Below, one piece after another: positions 35,207-44,102 of a stretch of DNA of 58,143 bases. The notes below the pieces were generated by a model. That model worked only from the letters and a program-made list of their open reading frames with translations, did not search any database and was not told the origin of the DNA. The stretch's first letter is position 1; each line of letters begins with the position of its first letter. The position numbers and the translations under genes are program-made. The stretch comes from Streptomyces turgidiscabies Car8 (GTDB taxonomy: Bacteria > Actinomycetota > Actinomycetes > Streptomycetales > Streptomycetaceae), in NCBI RefSeq assembly GCF_000331005.1, contig NZ_AEJB01000041.1:1-58143 (forward strand). The letters are read 5' to 3'.

Positions 35207-36180
35207 GCGGCGGCTCCGTTCTCCAGCGAGGGCAGCACCGCGACCCGGCCGGTGGTGACACCGTCGGCGACGCGCTGCACGGCGGCTGCGGCACCGACCA
35301 GCGGTACGCGCTCGCTCACCAGCGGTTTGATCGCGCCCCGGGCCGCCAGCTCGGTGAGCTGCTCGTGGCAGTGCTGGACCAGTTTCGGGTTCTTGGTGTT
35401 GTACAGACCCCAGTGCAGGCCCAGGATCGAGTAGTTCTTCACGAGGGCGTGGTTGAGCCCGGGGCTGGGAATGGTTCCGCTCGCGAAGCCGACGACCACG
35501 ATCCGCCCCTCGAAGGCGACGACCTTCGTGGACTGGGTGTAGGCCTCCCCGCCGACGGGGTCGTAGACCACGTCGACACCGCGCCCTCCGGTGGCTTCCT
35601 TCACCGCCCCGACGACGTTCTCCGTGCGCCGGTCGATGACGACGTCGCAGCCCAACTCCCGCGCCACGGAAACCTTCTCGGCCCCGCCGACGACGCCGAT
35701 GACGGTGGCTCCGGCGGCCTTCCCGAGCTGTACGGCGGCGCTGCCGACCCCGCCCGCGGCGGCGTGCACGAGCAGCGTCTCGCCGGCCTCCAGGGCGGCC
35801 CGCCGGTGCAGTCCGAACCAGCCCGTCTGGTAGCCGATGAGCAGGGCGGCGGCCTCGGCGTCGTCCAGCGACTCGGGGGCCGTGAACAGCCCACGGGAGT
35901 CCGCCACCACGTACTCGGCGAAACCGCCGTACGGCAGCACCGGGTTCCCGATCACCCTGCGGCCGTCCTCGGTCTCGCCGCAGATCTCCACCCCGGGGGT
36001 GAACGGCAGCGGCGGCCTGACCTGGTACTCCCCGCGGCACATCAGGACGTCCGGGAAGTTGATGGTCGCGGCACGCACCTTCAGCAGCACCTGGCCCTCG
36101 GCGGGCACCGGCCGCTCCACCTCGCCGAGGACCATCGCCTCGCTCGGCTCGCCGTTCTGGTGCACTTGCCATGCCTGCAT
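35203..36180 (-). CDS. NADPH:quinone oxidoreductase-like MDR protein
   Basis: This 325-residue medium-chain dehydrogenase/reductase of the zinc-free quinone oxidoreductase class has an N-terminal GroES-like domain and a Rossmann domain with the nucleotide motif HAAAGGVGSAAVQLGK. It may reduce enoyl-CoA or quinone-type substrates. It is the first gene of a three-gene operon in which all stops and starts overlap by 4 bp, followed by two acyl-CoA dehydrogenases, suggesting one pathway for an unusual acyl-CoA. An AAGCG-GT-CGCTT inverted repeat lies 60 bp upstream. Confidence 0.9.
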   Translation of the reverse strand: MQAWQVHQNGEPSEAMVLGEVERPVPAEGQVLLKVRAATINFPDVLMCRGEYQVRPPLPFTPGVEICGETEDGRRVIGNPVLPYGGFAEYVVADSRGLFTAPESLDDAEAAALLIGYQTGWFGLHRRAALEAGETLLVHAAAGGVGSAAVQLGKAAGATVIGVVGGAEKVSVARELGCDVVIDRRTENVVGAVKEATGGRGVDVVYDPVGGEAYTQSTKVVAFEGRIVVVGFASGTIPSPGLNHALVKNYSILGLHWGLYNTKNPKLVQHCHEQLTELAARGAIKPLVSERVPLVGAAAAVQRVADGVTTGRVAVLPSLENGAAA

Positions 36181-36239
36181 GGGGGGCCTCCACGGGACTG
36201 CGCTCGTCTTGTTCGACTGACCGGGCTCGACCGCATACT

Positions 36240-36251
36240 AAGCGGTCGCTT
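36240..36251. promoter_or_regulatory. Inverted repeat upstream of acyl-CoA dehydrogenase operon
   Basis: AAGCG-GT-CGCTT has perfect 5-bp arms and lies in the leader region of the oxidoreductase/dehydrogenase operon. The shape is typical of TetR-family operators in actinobacterial fatty-acid genes. No TetR gene is adjacent, so any regulator would act from elsewhere. Confidence 0.5.
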
Positions 36252-36297
36252 GCAGATCAGGGAACCGTCGGGGGCCGGTCCAAGGCAGTCGCGTTCG

Positions 36298-36906
36298 TCA
36301 CGACGGCGCACCCTTCGGACGGGTGGGGCGCGCCCGTACGTGCATCCGCTCCCCCTGCGGCCCGAACAGGCTGAGGAACTCCGCCGGCCCCTCCCCCGCC
36401 GCCCCGAACCAGTGCGGCACACGGGTGTCGAACTCGGCGGCCTCCCCCGGCCCGAGCACCACGTCGTGCTCCCCGAGCACGAGCCGCAGCCGCCCCGACA
36501 GGACGTACACCCACTCGTACCCCTCGTGCGTACGCGGGTCGGGCTCCTCGTCGATCACCGGCAGGATCACCTTGAACGCCTGGAGGCCGCCCGGCTGCCG
36601 GGTGAGCGGGATGTACGTCCGCCCGTGCCGCACGATCGGCTTGGCCCGCACCCGGGGATCGCCGACGGGCGGGGCCCCGACCAGCTCGTCCAGTGCGACG
36701 CGATGCGCCCGCGCGATGGGCAGCAACAGCTCCAGACTGGGGCGCCGCAGCCCTGCCTCCAGCCGCGACAGCGTACTGACGGAGATCCCGGTCGTGGCCG
36801 ACAGGCCCGCGAGCGTCGCACCCCGCTCCTTGCGGATCCGCCGCAGCCGGGGCCCCACCTCGGCGAGGACCTGGTCGGTGGGAAGGTCGACGTTCTTGGC
36901 ATCCAT
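36298..36906 (-). CDS. XRE-family regulator with cupin sensor domain
   Basis: The protein has 202 residues. An N-terminal helix-turn-helix (about 15-70: TLAGLSATTGISVSTLSRLE) is followed by a cupin barrel (about 110-190: YEWVYVLSGRLRLVLGEHDV, HWFGA). This class senses a small molecule or metal in the cupin and represses divergent genes. It is transcribed away from the flavoprotein gene at 36984, with a CAAAG-AG-CTTTG inverted repeat between them. Confidence 0.9.
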   Translation of the reverse strand: MDAKNVDLPTDQVLAEVGPRLRRIRKERGATLAGLSATTGISVSTLSRLEAGLRRPSLELLLPIARAHRVALDELVGAPPVGDPRVRAKPIVRHGRTYIPLTRQPGGLQAFKVILPVIDEEPDPRTHEGYEWVYVLSGRLRLVLGEHDVVLGPGEAAEFDTRVPHWFGAAGEGPAEFLSLFGPQGERMHVRARPTRPKGAPS

Positions 36907-36926
36907 GCCGTCATTGCAGTTTCGGC

Positions 36927-36938
36927 AAAGAGCTTTGT
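36927..36938. promoter_or_regulatory. Candidate operator between XRE-cupin and flavoprotein genes
   Basis: CAAAG-AG-CTTTG has perfect 5-bp arms in the 77-bp divergent intergenic region, 20 bp before the regulator's start codon. It would control both genes. Confidence 0.5.
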
Positions 36939-36983
36939 CAATGTGGCAGCCCGGGAGCGACGCTCGCGGTGGAGGTGGTCACC

Positions 36984-37943
36984 ATGACCGAGCAGTACGA
37001 GGCCGACACGGCCGACCTGGCCGACACGTACGAGGTTGTCGTCGTCGGAGGCGGCGCGGCCGGGCTGTCGGCCGCGCTGGTCCTCGGCCGGGCCCGTTGC
37101 CGCACGCTGGTCGTCGACGCGGGCGAGCCGCGCAACGCACCGGCGGCACACATGCAGGGCTATCTGTCCCGCGACGGCATGTCGCCGGCCGAGTTCCTGG
37201 CGGCGGGGCGCGAGGAGATCGCACGGTACGGGGTGGAGCTGGTCGTGGACCGGGTGGTGGACGTCACCAAGGGCCAGGACTTCACGCTGACACTGGCGAG
37301 CGGGGACCGTTCGGTACGTGCCCGGCGGCTCGTCGTCGCGACGGGGCTGCGGGACGAACTGCCCGCCGTGCCGGGCGTCGCCGAGCACTTCGGGCGGGAC
37401 GTACTGCACTGTCCGTTCTGCCACGGCTGGGAGGTACGGGACCGGGCGTTCGGCGTGCTGGCCTCGACTCCGGCGAGCGTGCACCAGGCGGTGCTGGTCG
37501 CCCGGTGGTCGAAGGACGTGACGCTGTTCCTGCACACGGTCGCCGAGGACGAGCTCACCGACGAGGATCTGCGCAGGCTGGCAGGGGCAGGGGTGGCGGT
37601 CGTCCCCGGCGAGGTCGAGTGCCTGACGACGGACTCCGGGCGTGTCACGGGCGTACGCCTTGAAAACGGCACGACGCATGCCCGCGAGACGGTGTTCGTC
37701 GCTCCCCGGCCCGTCCCGGGCAACGCCCTGTTCGAAAATCTGGGCGCCGAGCTGACGGAAACGCCGTTCGGTTCGTACCCGACGGTGGACGCGACGGGCC
37801 TGACGACCGTGCCAGGGGTCTGGGCGGCGGGGAACGCGATCGGCTTCGGCGAGCAGGTGATCCACGCGGCGAGCGGCGGCTACCGCGCGGCCACGGCGAT
37901 CGTGGCGGACCTGGTGTTCTCGGAGACGCCGCCCGGCGAGTGA
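36984..37943 (+). CDS. Thioredoxin-reductase-like FAD/NAD(P) oxidoreductase
   Basis: This 319-residue flavoprotein has an N-terminal FAD-binding motif (VVVGGGAAGLSAAL), the redox pair Cys143/Cys146 in CPFCHGW and the C-terminal FAD motif GVWAAGNA. The CPFCHGW form and the shortened NADPH domain match the group of thioredoxin-reductase-like proteins that includes dithiol oxidases of holomycin/gliotoxin type, so NADPH use is uncertain. The ATG at 36984 follows GGAGGTGG. It is probably controlled by the divergent XRE-cupin regulator. Confidence 0.88.
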   Translation: MTEQYEADTADLADTYEVVVVGGGAAGLSAALVLGRARCRTLVVDAGEPRNAPAAHMQGYLSRDGMSPAEFLAAGREEIARYGVELVVDRVVDVTKGQDFTLTLASGDRSVRARRLVVATGLRDELPAVPGVAEHFGRDVLHCPFCHGWEVRDRAFGVLASTPASVHQAVLVARWSKDVTLFLHTVAEDELTDEDLRRLAGAGVAVVPGEVECLTTDSGRVTGVRLENGTTHARETVFVAPRPVPGNALFENLGAELTETPFGSYPTVDATGLTTVPGVWAAGNAIGFGEQVIHAASGGYRAATAIVADLVFSETPPGE

Positions 37944-38002
37944 GGGCGGGGGTGCGATCCGAACCCTCTGCCACCGTCTGCTTTCAGGAACAGCGTGGTT
38001 GG

Positions 38003-38653
38003 TCAAGAGGCGGTCGGCGGGGCGACGACCAGCTCGGTGTCCTGGGCGTGGCCAGTCTGCGGCGGGCCGGCGACGATCATGGTGGCTCGGGCCCACGGCT
38101 GTTCTCGCAGCATGAACGGCAGTTCCTCCCGCAGCCAGTTCGCCACATGCTCCTGCTGCTCGGGGGAGACACCGTCGCGGACGGCCAAAGCGTGCTCCTG
38201 CTCGGCGAGGTCGCCCTGGATCCACACCGAGGCGTCCAGCCACGGCGCGAGCTCTTCGCGGATGACGCCGGTGCCCTCGATCCAGACGAAGTCGGCACCG
38301 GCGGGGACGGTGATCGATCCGGGCCGGTCGTGGGTGGTCCAGGCAGCGGGGCGGAAGTCCACCGCCGCACCCCGGTGGAGGGGTCGCAGGATGTGCTCGA
38401 CGAGCACGGCGCCCCAGTCGAAGTAGGCGTGGTGCCAGGCGACGTCGTCGGTGTGCACGACGGCGGAGCCGGGCACCGCCTCGCGCAGCCGCTCGGCCAG
38501 GGTCGTCTTGCCGGCGCCGCCCCGGCCGTCGATCCCGATCACCCTCGGACGTCCGGTGACGTCGGGCGACGCGTCGCGCAGATGCCGGACGGCGTCGAGC
38601 ACGGTCATCGCCCGTCGGCCGACGGCTTCGGTCTCGCCTGGACGCAGACGCAT
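38003..38653 (-). CDS. Uridine-kinase-like P-loop phosphotransferase
   Basis: The protein has 216 residues. The Walker A motif GIDGRGGAGKTT lies near residue 40, followed by a DDVAWHH motif that in the family contacts the nucleoside. It probably phosphorylates a small metabolite, perhaps uridine or a related nucleoside, with ATP. The open frame runs to 38809, but the ATG at 38653 has AGGG 5 bp upstream and fits the usual family start; 38608 is an alternative. It is divergent from the DNA ligase gene. Confidence 0.82.
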   Translation of the reverse strand: MRLRPGETEAVGRRAMTVLDAVRHLRDASPDVTGRPRVIGIDGRGGAGKTTLAERLREAVPGSAVVHTDDVAWHHAYFDWGAVLVEHILRPLHRGAAVDFRPAAWTTHDRPGSITVPAGADFVWIEGTGVIREELAPWLDASVWIQGDLAEQEHALAVRDGVSPEQQEHVANWLREELPFMLREQPWARATMIVAGPPQTGHAQDTELVVAPPTAS

Positions 38654-38829
38654 CGACACCCTGACTCCGCGGGTGAGGACACGGGTCCGGCGTCGCCCAA
38701 CGGTCCTCCGGTCGTCCGACCCTATCGACGTCCCGCGTCGGGAAGCCATACCGGCGCCCGTATCCGGCGGAGTGGGGAAACCGGCCCCGCCCGGATGTGC
38801 ATCCGCCACCCCCGTTGCACCATGGCTGC

Positions 38830-40368
38830 ATGCTGCTGACCCGGCTCGCCCACGTGTCCCAGGAGGTCGCCGCCACCTCCGCCCGGTCCCGGAAGATCGC
38901 CCTGCTCGCCGAGCTGTTCCGGGACGCCGACGCCGACGACGTACCGATCGTCATCCCGTATCTCGCCGGACGCCTGCCCCAGGGGCGGCTCGGGATGGGG
39001 TGGAAGGTGCTGGACCAGCAGGTTCCCGGCGCCGTCGAACCCTCGCTCACTGTGCGGGACGTCGACGCCCGGCTCACGGCGATCGGCGCGGTCAACGGCG
39101 CCGGCTCGCAGGCCGAACGCAGGCGGCTGGTAGGCGAGTTGCTCGCGGCGGCCACCGCGGACGAGCAGCGGTTCCTGTTCGCGCTGATCACGGGTGAGGT
39201 ACGGCAGGGCGCCCTGGACGCGGTGGCCGTGGAAGGCCTGGCGACGGCCACGGACGCGCCGCCCGCAGACGTACGGCGGGCGGTGATGCTCGCGGGGGCC
39301 ATCCAGCCCGTCGCACAGGCCCTGCTGGCCGACGGGCCGGCGGCCCTCGCCCGCTTCCGTCTCACCGTCGGCCGCCCCGTCCTGCCGATGCTCGCGCACA
39401 GCGCCTCCTCGGTGGCGGAGGCCGTCGAGAAGCTCGGCGCGTGTGCCGTCGAGGAGAAACTGGACGGCATCCGGGTCCAGGTACACCGCGACGGCGACGA
39501 CGTACGGCTCTACACCCGCACCCTCGACGACATCACCGACCGGCTGCCCGAACTGACCACCGCGGCGAGGGCGTTGAGAGGCGAGCGGTTCATCCTCGAC
39601 GGCGAGGTGATCGCCTTCGACACCTCCGGCCGCCCGCGTTCCTTCCAGGAGACCGCCGGCCGCGTCGGCTCACGCGTGGACGTGGAGACGGCCGCCCGGG
39701 ACGTCCCCGTGTCGCCCGTCTTCTTCGACGTGCTCTCGGTCGACGGCCGCGACCTTCTCGACCTTCCGTTCGCCGAGCGGCACACGGAACTCGCCCGCCT
39801 GGTCCCCGAACCGATGCGGGTGCGGCGCCTGCTGGCCGGCGGCCCCGCCGACCTCCCCGCCGCCGAGACGTTCCTCGCCGACACCCTGGCGCGCGGCCAC
39901 GAGGGCGTCGTGGTCAAGGCCCTGGACGCCCCCTACAGCGCGGGCCGGCGCGGTGCGTCCTGGCTGAAGGTCAAGCCCGTGCATACGCTCGACCTGGTGG
40001 TGCTGGCGGCCGAGTGGGGTCACGGACGACGTACCGGCAAGCTGTCCAACCTGCACCTCGCGGCCCGCAACCCCGACGGCTCCTTCGCCATGCTCGGCAA
40101 GACCTTCAAGGGCATGACCGACGCGATGCTGACCTGGCAGACCGAGCGACTCCAGGCGCTGGCCGTGTCGGACGACGGCTGGGTGGTGACCGTACGCCCG
40201 GAACTGGTCGTCGAGATCGCCTACGACGGTCTCCAGCGGTCCACCCGCTACCCGGCCGGCGTCACCCTCCGCTTCGCCCGCGTCGTCCGCTACCGCGAGG
40301 ACAAGACGCCGGAGGAGGCGGACACCGTACAGACCCTGCTGGCCGCGCACCCGGAGGCGACCCGGTGA
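38830..40368 (+). CDS. ATP-dependent DNA ligase
   Basis: This 512-residue ligase has an N-terminal DNA-binding domain (about 1-180), the nucleotidyltransferase motif I EEKLDG with Lys210 as the AMP-linked residue, motif III and IV segments (FILDGEVIAFD, EGVVVKALD) and motif V (WLKVKP), followed by an OB domain. It is the archaeal/eukaryal ligase-I-like type found in actinobacteria beside the essential NAD-dependent LigA, and there is no polymerase or Ku partner here. Its stop overlaps the start of the Nudix gene by 4 bp (GTGA). The ATG at 38830 was chosen over an earlier in-frame start because it matches the ligase N-terminus. Confidence 0.93.
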   Translation: MLLTRLAHVSQEVAATSARSRKIALLAELFRDADADDVPIVIPYLAGRLPQGRLGMGWKVLDQQVPGAVEPSLTVRDVDARLTAIGAVNGAGSQAERRRLVGELLAAATADEQRFLFALITGEVRQGALDAVAVEGLATATDAPPADVRRAVMLAGAIQPVAQALLADGPAALARFRLTVGRPVLPMLAHSASSVAEAVEKLGACAVEEKLDGIRVQVHRDGDDVRLYTRTLDDITDRLPELTTAARALRGERFILDGEVIAFDTSGRPRSFQETAGRVGSRVDVETAARDVPVSPVFFDVLSVDGRDLLDLPFAERHTELARLVPEPMRVRRLLAGGPADLPAAETFLADTLARGHEGVVVKALDAPYSAGRRGASWLKVKPVHTLDLVVLAAEWGHGRRTGKLSNLHLAARNPDGSFAMLGKTFKGMTDAMLTWQTERLQALAVSDDGWVVTVRPELVVEIAYDGLQRSTRYPAGVTLRFARVVRYREDKTPEEADTVQTLLAAHPEATR

Positions 40369-40865
40369 CGGACAAGGCTCCGGCGAGGGTGCGGCGCAGC
40401 GCCGGTCTGCTGCTGTTCCGGCGGGCCGCGCCCGGTCAGGACACCGAGGGTCTGGAGGTGCTCCTCGGGCACATGGGCGGACCGTTCTTCGCCCGGCGCG
40501 ACGCCGGGGCCTGGACGATTCCCAAGGGCGAGTACGGGGACGGGGAGACGGCCTGGGACGCGGCGCGCCGGGAGTTCCGGGAGGAGCTGGGGCTGGCGCC
40601 GCCCGAGGGCGAGGCCGTGGCGCTGGGCGAGGTCCGCCAGGCCGGCGGGAAGGTCGTCACGGCGTGGGCGGTCGAGGCGGACCTCGATCCGGCGGCCGTG
40701 GTGCCGGGCACGTTCCGGATGGAGTGGCCGAGAGGGTCGGGGCAGGAACGGGAGTTTCCGGAGCTGGACCGGGTGCGGTGGTTCGGCCTCCAGGCGGCGC
40801 GGTCGGTGATCGTGACGGCACAGGCGGGGTTTCTGGACCGGCTGACGGAGCACTCGGGGCATTGA
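40365..40865 (+). CDS. Nudix hydrolase
   Basis: This 166-residue hydrolase has a complete Nudix box at residues 55-77 (G-x5-E-x7-REF-x-EE-x-G-L). Such enzymes cleave nucleoside diphosphates linked to another group. Its start codon GTG at 40365 overlaps the ligase stop, so it is translationally coupled to the DNA ligase. Coupling to a ligase suggests removal of an adenylylated or damaged nucleotide, but this is inference. Confidence 0.92.
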   Translation: MTDKAPARVRRSAGLLLFRRAAPGQDTEGLEVLLGHMGGPFFARRDAGAWTIPKGEYGDGETAWDAARREFREELGLAPPEGEAVALGEVRQAGGKVVTAWAVEADLDPAAVVPGTFRMEWPRGSGQEREFPELDRVRWFGLQAARSVIVTAQAGFLDRLTEHSGH

Positions 40866-40952
40866 CAGAAGTGCCGGTGGGTGCCGTACGCGTTGCGGGG
40901 CCCACCGGCGCGCGGGAAGGTCGAAGAACAGCCCTCAACCTGGAGGACGGCA

Positions 40953-42347
40953 ATGCCCATCGCGACGGTGAACCCGGCGAACGGCGAGACGCTTCGGACG
41001 TACGACGCCATGGACGGCGAGGAGATCGAGCGCAGGCTCACGGCCGCGGAGGCCGCCTTCCGCACGTACCGCACGACCGGCTTCGCCGAGCGCGCCCGGC
41101 TGCTGGGCCGGGCCGCCGGTCTGCTGGACGAGGACCGGGACGACATCGCCCGCACCATGACGACCGAGATGGGCAAGCCGGTCAAGCAGGCCCGCGCGGA
41201 GGCCGCGAAGTGCGCGAAGGCGATGCGCTGGTACGCCGACCACGCCGAGGAACTCCTCGCCGACGAGAAGCCCTCCGACGCCGACGTCAAGGACTCCGGC
41301 GGTTCCCGCGCCCTGGTCCGTTACCGTCCGCTCGGCCCGGTGCTCGCGGTGATGCCGTGGAACTTCCCGCTCTGGCAGGTGATCCGCTTCGCCGCGCCGG
41401 CGCTGATGGCGGGCAACGTGGGCCTGCTCAAGCACGCGTCGAACGTGCCGCAGACCGCCCTCTACCTGGAGGACCTGTTCCGTCGGGCGGGTTACCCCGA
41501 GGGCTGCTTCCAGACACTGCTGATCGGGTCGGGCGCCGTCGAGGACATCCTGCGCGACCCCCGGGTACGGGCGGCCACGCTCACCGGCAGCGAGCCGGCC
41601 GGGCGCGCGGTGGCGGCCGTCGCCGGGGACGAGGTCAAGAGGACGGTGCTGGAACTGGGCGGCAGTGACCCGTTCATCGTCCTGTCGTCCGCCGATGTCG
41701 AGCGGGCCGCCGAGGTCGCGGTGACCGCGCGTGTGCAGAACAACGGGCAGTCGTGCATCGCCGCCAAGCGGTTCATCGTGCACACGGATGTCTTCGACGC
41801 GTTCGCGGAACGCTTCTCGACGGCCATGGCGGCGCTGAAGGTCGGCGATCCGCTGGCCGAGGACACGGAGGTCGGGCCGCTCGCGAGTGAGCAGGGGCGC
41901 GAGGATCTGGAGGCCCTCGTCGACGAGGCCGTGGAGAGCGGCGCGACGGTTCTGTGCGGTGGCGAACGTCCGAAGGATCTGACGGACGACGGCTGGTACT
42001 ACGCGCCGACCGTCCTCGCCGATGTCACCAGCGAGATGCGCATTCACCAGGAGGAGACGTTCGGCCCGGTAGCGACCCTGTACCGCGTGGCAGACCTGGA
42101 GGAGGCGTTGGCGATCGCCAACGACACGCCTTTCGGACTCAGTTCGAACGTGTGGACCCGCGACGAGGCCGAGGTGGACCGTCTCGTACGGGATCTGGAG
42201 GCGGGCGGCGTGTTCGTCAACGGGATGACCGCGTCCCATCCGGCGTTCCCGTTCGGCGGGGTCAAGCGGTCCGGGTACGGGCGTGAGCTGTCGGGGCACG
42301 GAATCCGCGAGTTCTGCAACATCACCACGGTATGGCACGGAGCGTGA
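40953..42347 (+). CDS. Succinate-semialdehyde dehydrogenase-type aldehyde dehydrogenase
   Basis: This 464-residue aldehyde dehydrogenase has catalytic Cys268 (NGQSCIA) and general base Glu234 (LELGGSD). The sequence most resembles NADP-dependent succinate-semialdehyde dehydrogenases (MPWNFPLWQ, KHASNVPQTA), which convert a 4-oxobutanoate-type aldehyde to the acid. A GGAGGA ribosome-binding site precedes the ATG at 40953. The small DUF6213-like gene follows after 25 bp. Confidence 0.9.
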   Translation: MPIATVNPANGETLRTYDAMDGEEIERRLTAAEAAFRTYRTTGFAERARLLGRAAGLLDEDRDDIARTMTTEMGKPVKQARAEAAKCAKAMRWYADHAEELLADEKPSDADVKDSGGSRALVRYRPLGPVLAVMPWNFPLWQVIRFAAPALMAGNVGLLKHASNVPQTALYLEDLFRRAGYPEGCFQTLLIGSGAVEDILRDPRVRAATLTGSEPAGRAVAAVAGDEVKRTVLELGGSDPFIVLSSADVERAAEVAVTARVQNNGQSCIAAKRFIVHTDVFDAFAERFSTAMAALKVGDPLAEDTEVGPLASEQGREDLEALVDEAVESGATVLCGGERPKDLTDDGWYYAPTVLADVTSEMRIHQEETFGPVATLYRVADLEEALAIANDTPFGLSSNVWTRDEAEVDRLVRDLEAGGVFVNGMTASHPAFPFGGVKRSGYGRELSGHGIREFCNITTVWHGA

Positions 42348-42372
42348 GCGTTCCGCGGCTACGATCGCCCCT

Positions 42373-42609
42373 GTGAACCGCGAAGTGACTCTGCCTCTGA
42401 TCGTCGACGACCGCGGCACGTTGCAGGTTGCCGCCTCCGACGTCAGCAAACTGCTGCGCACGGTCGGCGGTCGCTGGCTGCATCTGGTGGAGGCCGGCCA
42501 GGACGACCTCGACGAGGACACCGTGGCCGCCCTCACCATCGAACTCGCCAAACTGGCCGACCGAATCGACGTGGCCTGCATCGCCCACAGCAGCGGCACC
42601 TCAAGATAG
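42373..42609 (+). CDS. Small DUF6213-like protein
   Basis: This is a 78-residue hypothetical protein starting from the GTG at 42373. The sequence (LPLIVDDRGTLQVAASDV, ending in HSSGTSR) is of a conserved Streptomyces type that I associate with DUF6213. No function is known. It lies 25 bp downstream of the aldehyde dehydrogenase and may be co-transcribed with it. Confidence 0.65.
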   Translation: MNREVTLPLIVDDRGTLQVAASDVSKLLRTVGGRWLHLVEAGQDDLDEDTVAALTIELAKLADRIDVACIAHSSGTSR

Positions 42610-42630
42610 GGGCCGCGCTGACCGGCCGCC

Positions 42631-42672
42631 CTCAGGGGCGCGGGGAACTGCGCGACAAGCCACGACGCAGCC
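42631..42672. repeat. Dispersed GC-rich repeat, copy B
   Basis: Forward copy of the element, with core at 42635-42656, in the intergenic region between the convergent DUF6213-like and acyl-CoA dehydrogenase genes. Confidence 0.85.
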
Positions 42673-42704
42673 CCAGTCAGCACACCGCCGCACCCCCCAC
42701 GGCG

Positions 42705-43931
42705 CTACCGGATCGGCATCCCCGACAAAGTCCGCGCGATCACCAACCGCTGAATCTCACTCGTACCCTCGAAGATCGTGTAGATCGCCGCGTCGCGATG
42801 CATCCGCTCCACCGGATACTCCCGCGTGTACCCGTTCCCCCCGAGTATCTGAATCGCCTGCCCGGTGACCTTCTTCGCCGTCTCGCTCGCGAACAGCTTC
42901 GACATCGACCCCTCCGCCGCGGTGAACGGCTTCCCGTTGATCGCCATCCACGACGCCCGCCACGTCAGCAGCCGCGCCGCGTCGATGGACGTACGCATGT
43001 CGGCGAGCTGGAAGGCGATCCCCTGGTTGTCGATGATCGGGCGGCCGAACTGCTCGCGGGTCTTCGCGTAGTCGAGGGCGACCTCGTACGCGGCGCGGGC
43101 GGTACCCACCGCCATCGCGGCCACCGCGGGCCGGCTCGCCTCGAACGTGGCCATCGCCGCGTTCTTCACGCGCTCGCCGCCGGACTTCGCCCGCTCACGG
43201 GCCCGGGCGAGGCGCTCGTCGAGCTTCTGCTTGCCGCCGAGGAGGCAGGAGCCGGGGATGCGGACGTTCTCCAGGACGACCTCGGCGGTGTGCGAGGCGC
43301 GGATGCCGTGCTTCTTGAACTTCTGGCCCTGGGACAGACCGGGCGTGTTCGGCGGGACGATGAAAGAGGCGTGGCCCTTGGAGCCCAGCTCGGAGTCGAC
43401 CACGGCGACGACGACGTGGACGTTGGCGATGCCGCCGTTGGTCGCCCAGGTCTTCGTGCCGTTGAGAACCCACTCGTTCTTGGCCTCGTCGTACACGGCG
43501 CGGGTCCGCATGGAGGCGACGTCGGAACCGGCGTCCGGCTCGGAGGAGCAGAAGGCGGCGACCTTGACATCGTTGGCGTCGCCGTACATCTGGGGGATCC
43601 AGGTACCGATCTGCTCCTCGGTGCCGTTGGCGAGGACGCCCACCGCGGCGAGGCCGGTGCCGACGATGGAGAGGGCGATGCCCGCGTCACCCCAGAAGAG
43701 TTCCTCCATGGCCATCGGGATGCCGAGGCCGGTGGGGTCGAAGTACTGCTGGGCGTAGAAGTCCAGGGAGTAGATGCCGACCTTCGCCGCCTCCTGGATG
43801 ACCGGCCAGGGGGTCTCCTCGCGCTCGTCCCACTCGGCGGCGGCGGGGCGGATCACGTCAGCGGCGAAACCGTGGAGCCAGTCGCGGACCTCTTTCTGTT
43901 CGTCGTTGAGCTCCATGGTGAATTCGGCCAT
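42705..43931 (-). CDS. Acyl-CoA dehydrogenase
   Basis: This 408-residue enzyme has the full family signature: [26 protein letters not shown] and C-terminal [10 protein letters not shown] with the catalytic Glu. It would catalyse the first step of beta-oxidation of an acyl-CoA using FAD and electron-transfer flavoprotein. It stands alone, divergent from a TetR gene, with a perfect GTTACC-TAC-GGTAAC operator between them. It carries a Lys/Arg-rich insert (about residues 230-260) next to the substrate-binding region. Confidence 0.93.
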   Translation of the reverse strand: MAEFTMELNDEQKEVRDWLHGFAADVIRPAAAEWDEREETPWPVIQEAAKVGIYSLDFYAQQYFDPTGLGIPMAMEELFWGDAGIALSIVGTGLAAVGVLANGTEEQIGTWIPQMYGDANDVKVAAFCSSEPDAGSDVASMRTRAVYDEAKNEWVLNGTKTWATNGGIANVHVVVAVVDSELGSKGHASFIVPPNTPGLSQGQKFKKHGIRASHTAEVVLENVRIPGSCLLGGKQKLDERLARARERAKSGGERVKNAAMATFEASRPAVAAMAVGTARAAYEVALDYAKTREQFGRPIIDNQGIAFQLADMRTSIDAARLLTWRASWMAINGKPFTAAEGSMSKLFASETAKKVTGQAIQILGGNGYTREYPVERMHRDAAIYTIFEGTSEIQRLVIARTLSGMPIR

Positions 43932-43956
43932 GACCCCTCCATCGCTGCACTAGCAT

Positions 43957-43971
43957 GTTACCTACGGTAAC
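43957..43971. promoter_or_regulatory. TetR operator between acyl-CoA dehydrogenase and TetR genes
   Basis: GTTACCTACGGTAAC is an inverted repeat with perfect 6-bp arms. A related weaker site, GTTACCCGTCGGTAG, follows at 43980-43994. Both lie in the 171-bp divergent region and would let the TetR protein repress the dehydrogenase gene, and possibly itself. Confidence 0.75.
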
Positions 43972-44102
43972 TGGAGTCTGTTACCCGTCGGTAGGAAAAG
44001 TCAACTCCCGGACCAGGGTCGGCAGCCCGTTCGATGGGCATGGGCCGATCAGTGCTAGTTTGCGCAAGCGTCACCGATATCAGCACGGGTGGGAGAGAGA
44101 CC

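Noticed and set aside
38003..40865. Uridine-kinase-like protein, DNA ligase and Nudix enzyme as a defence or NHEJ cluster
   Set aside because: The kinase gene is divergent, and there is no Ku, polymerase or nuclease partner.
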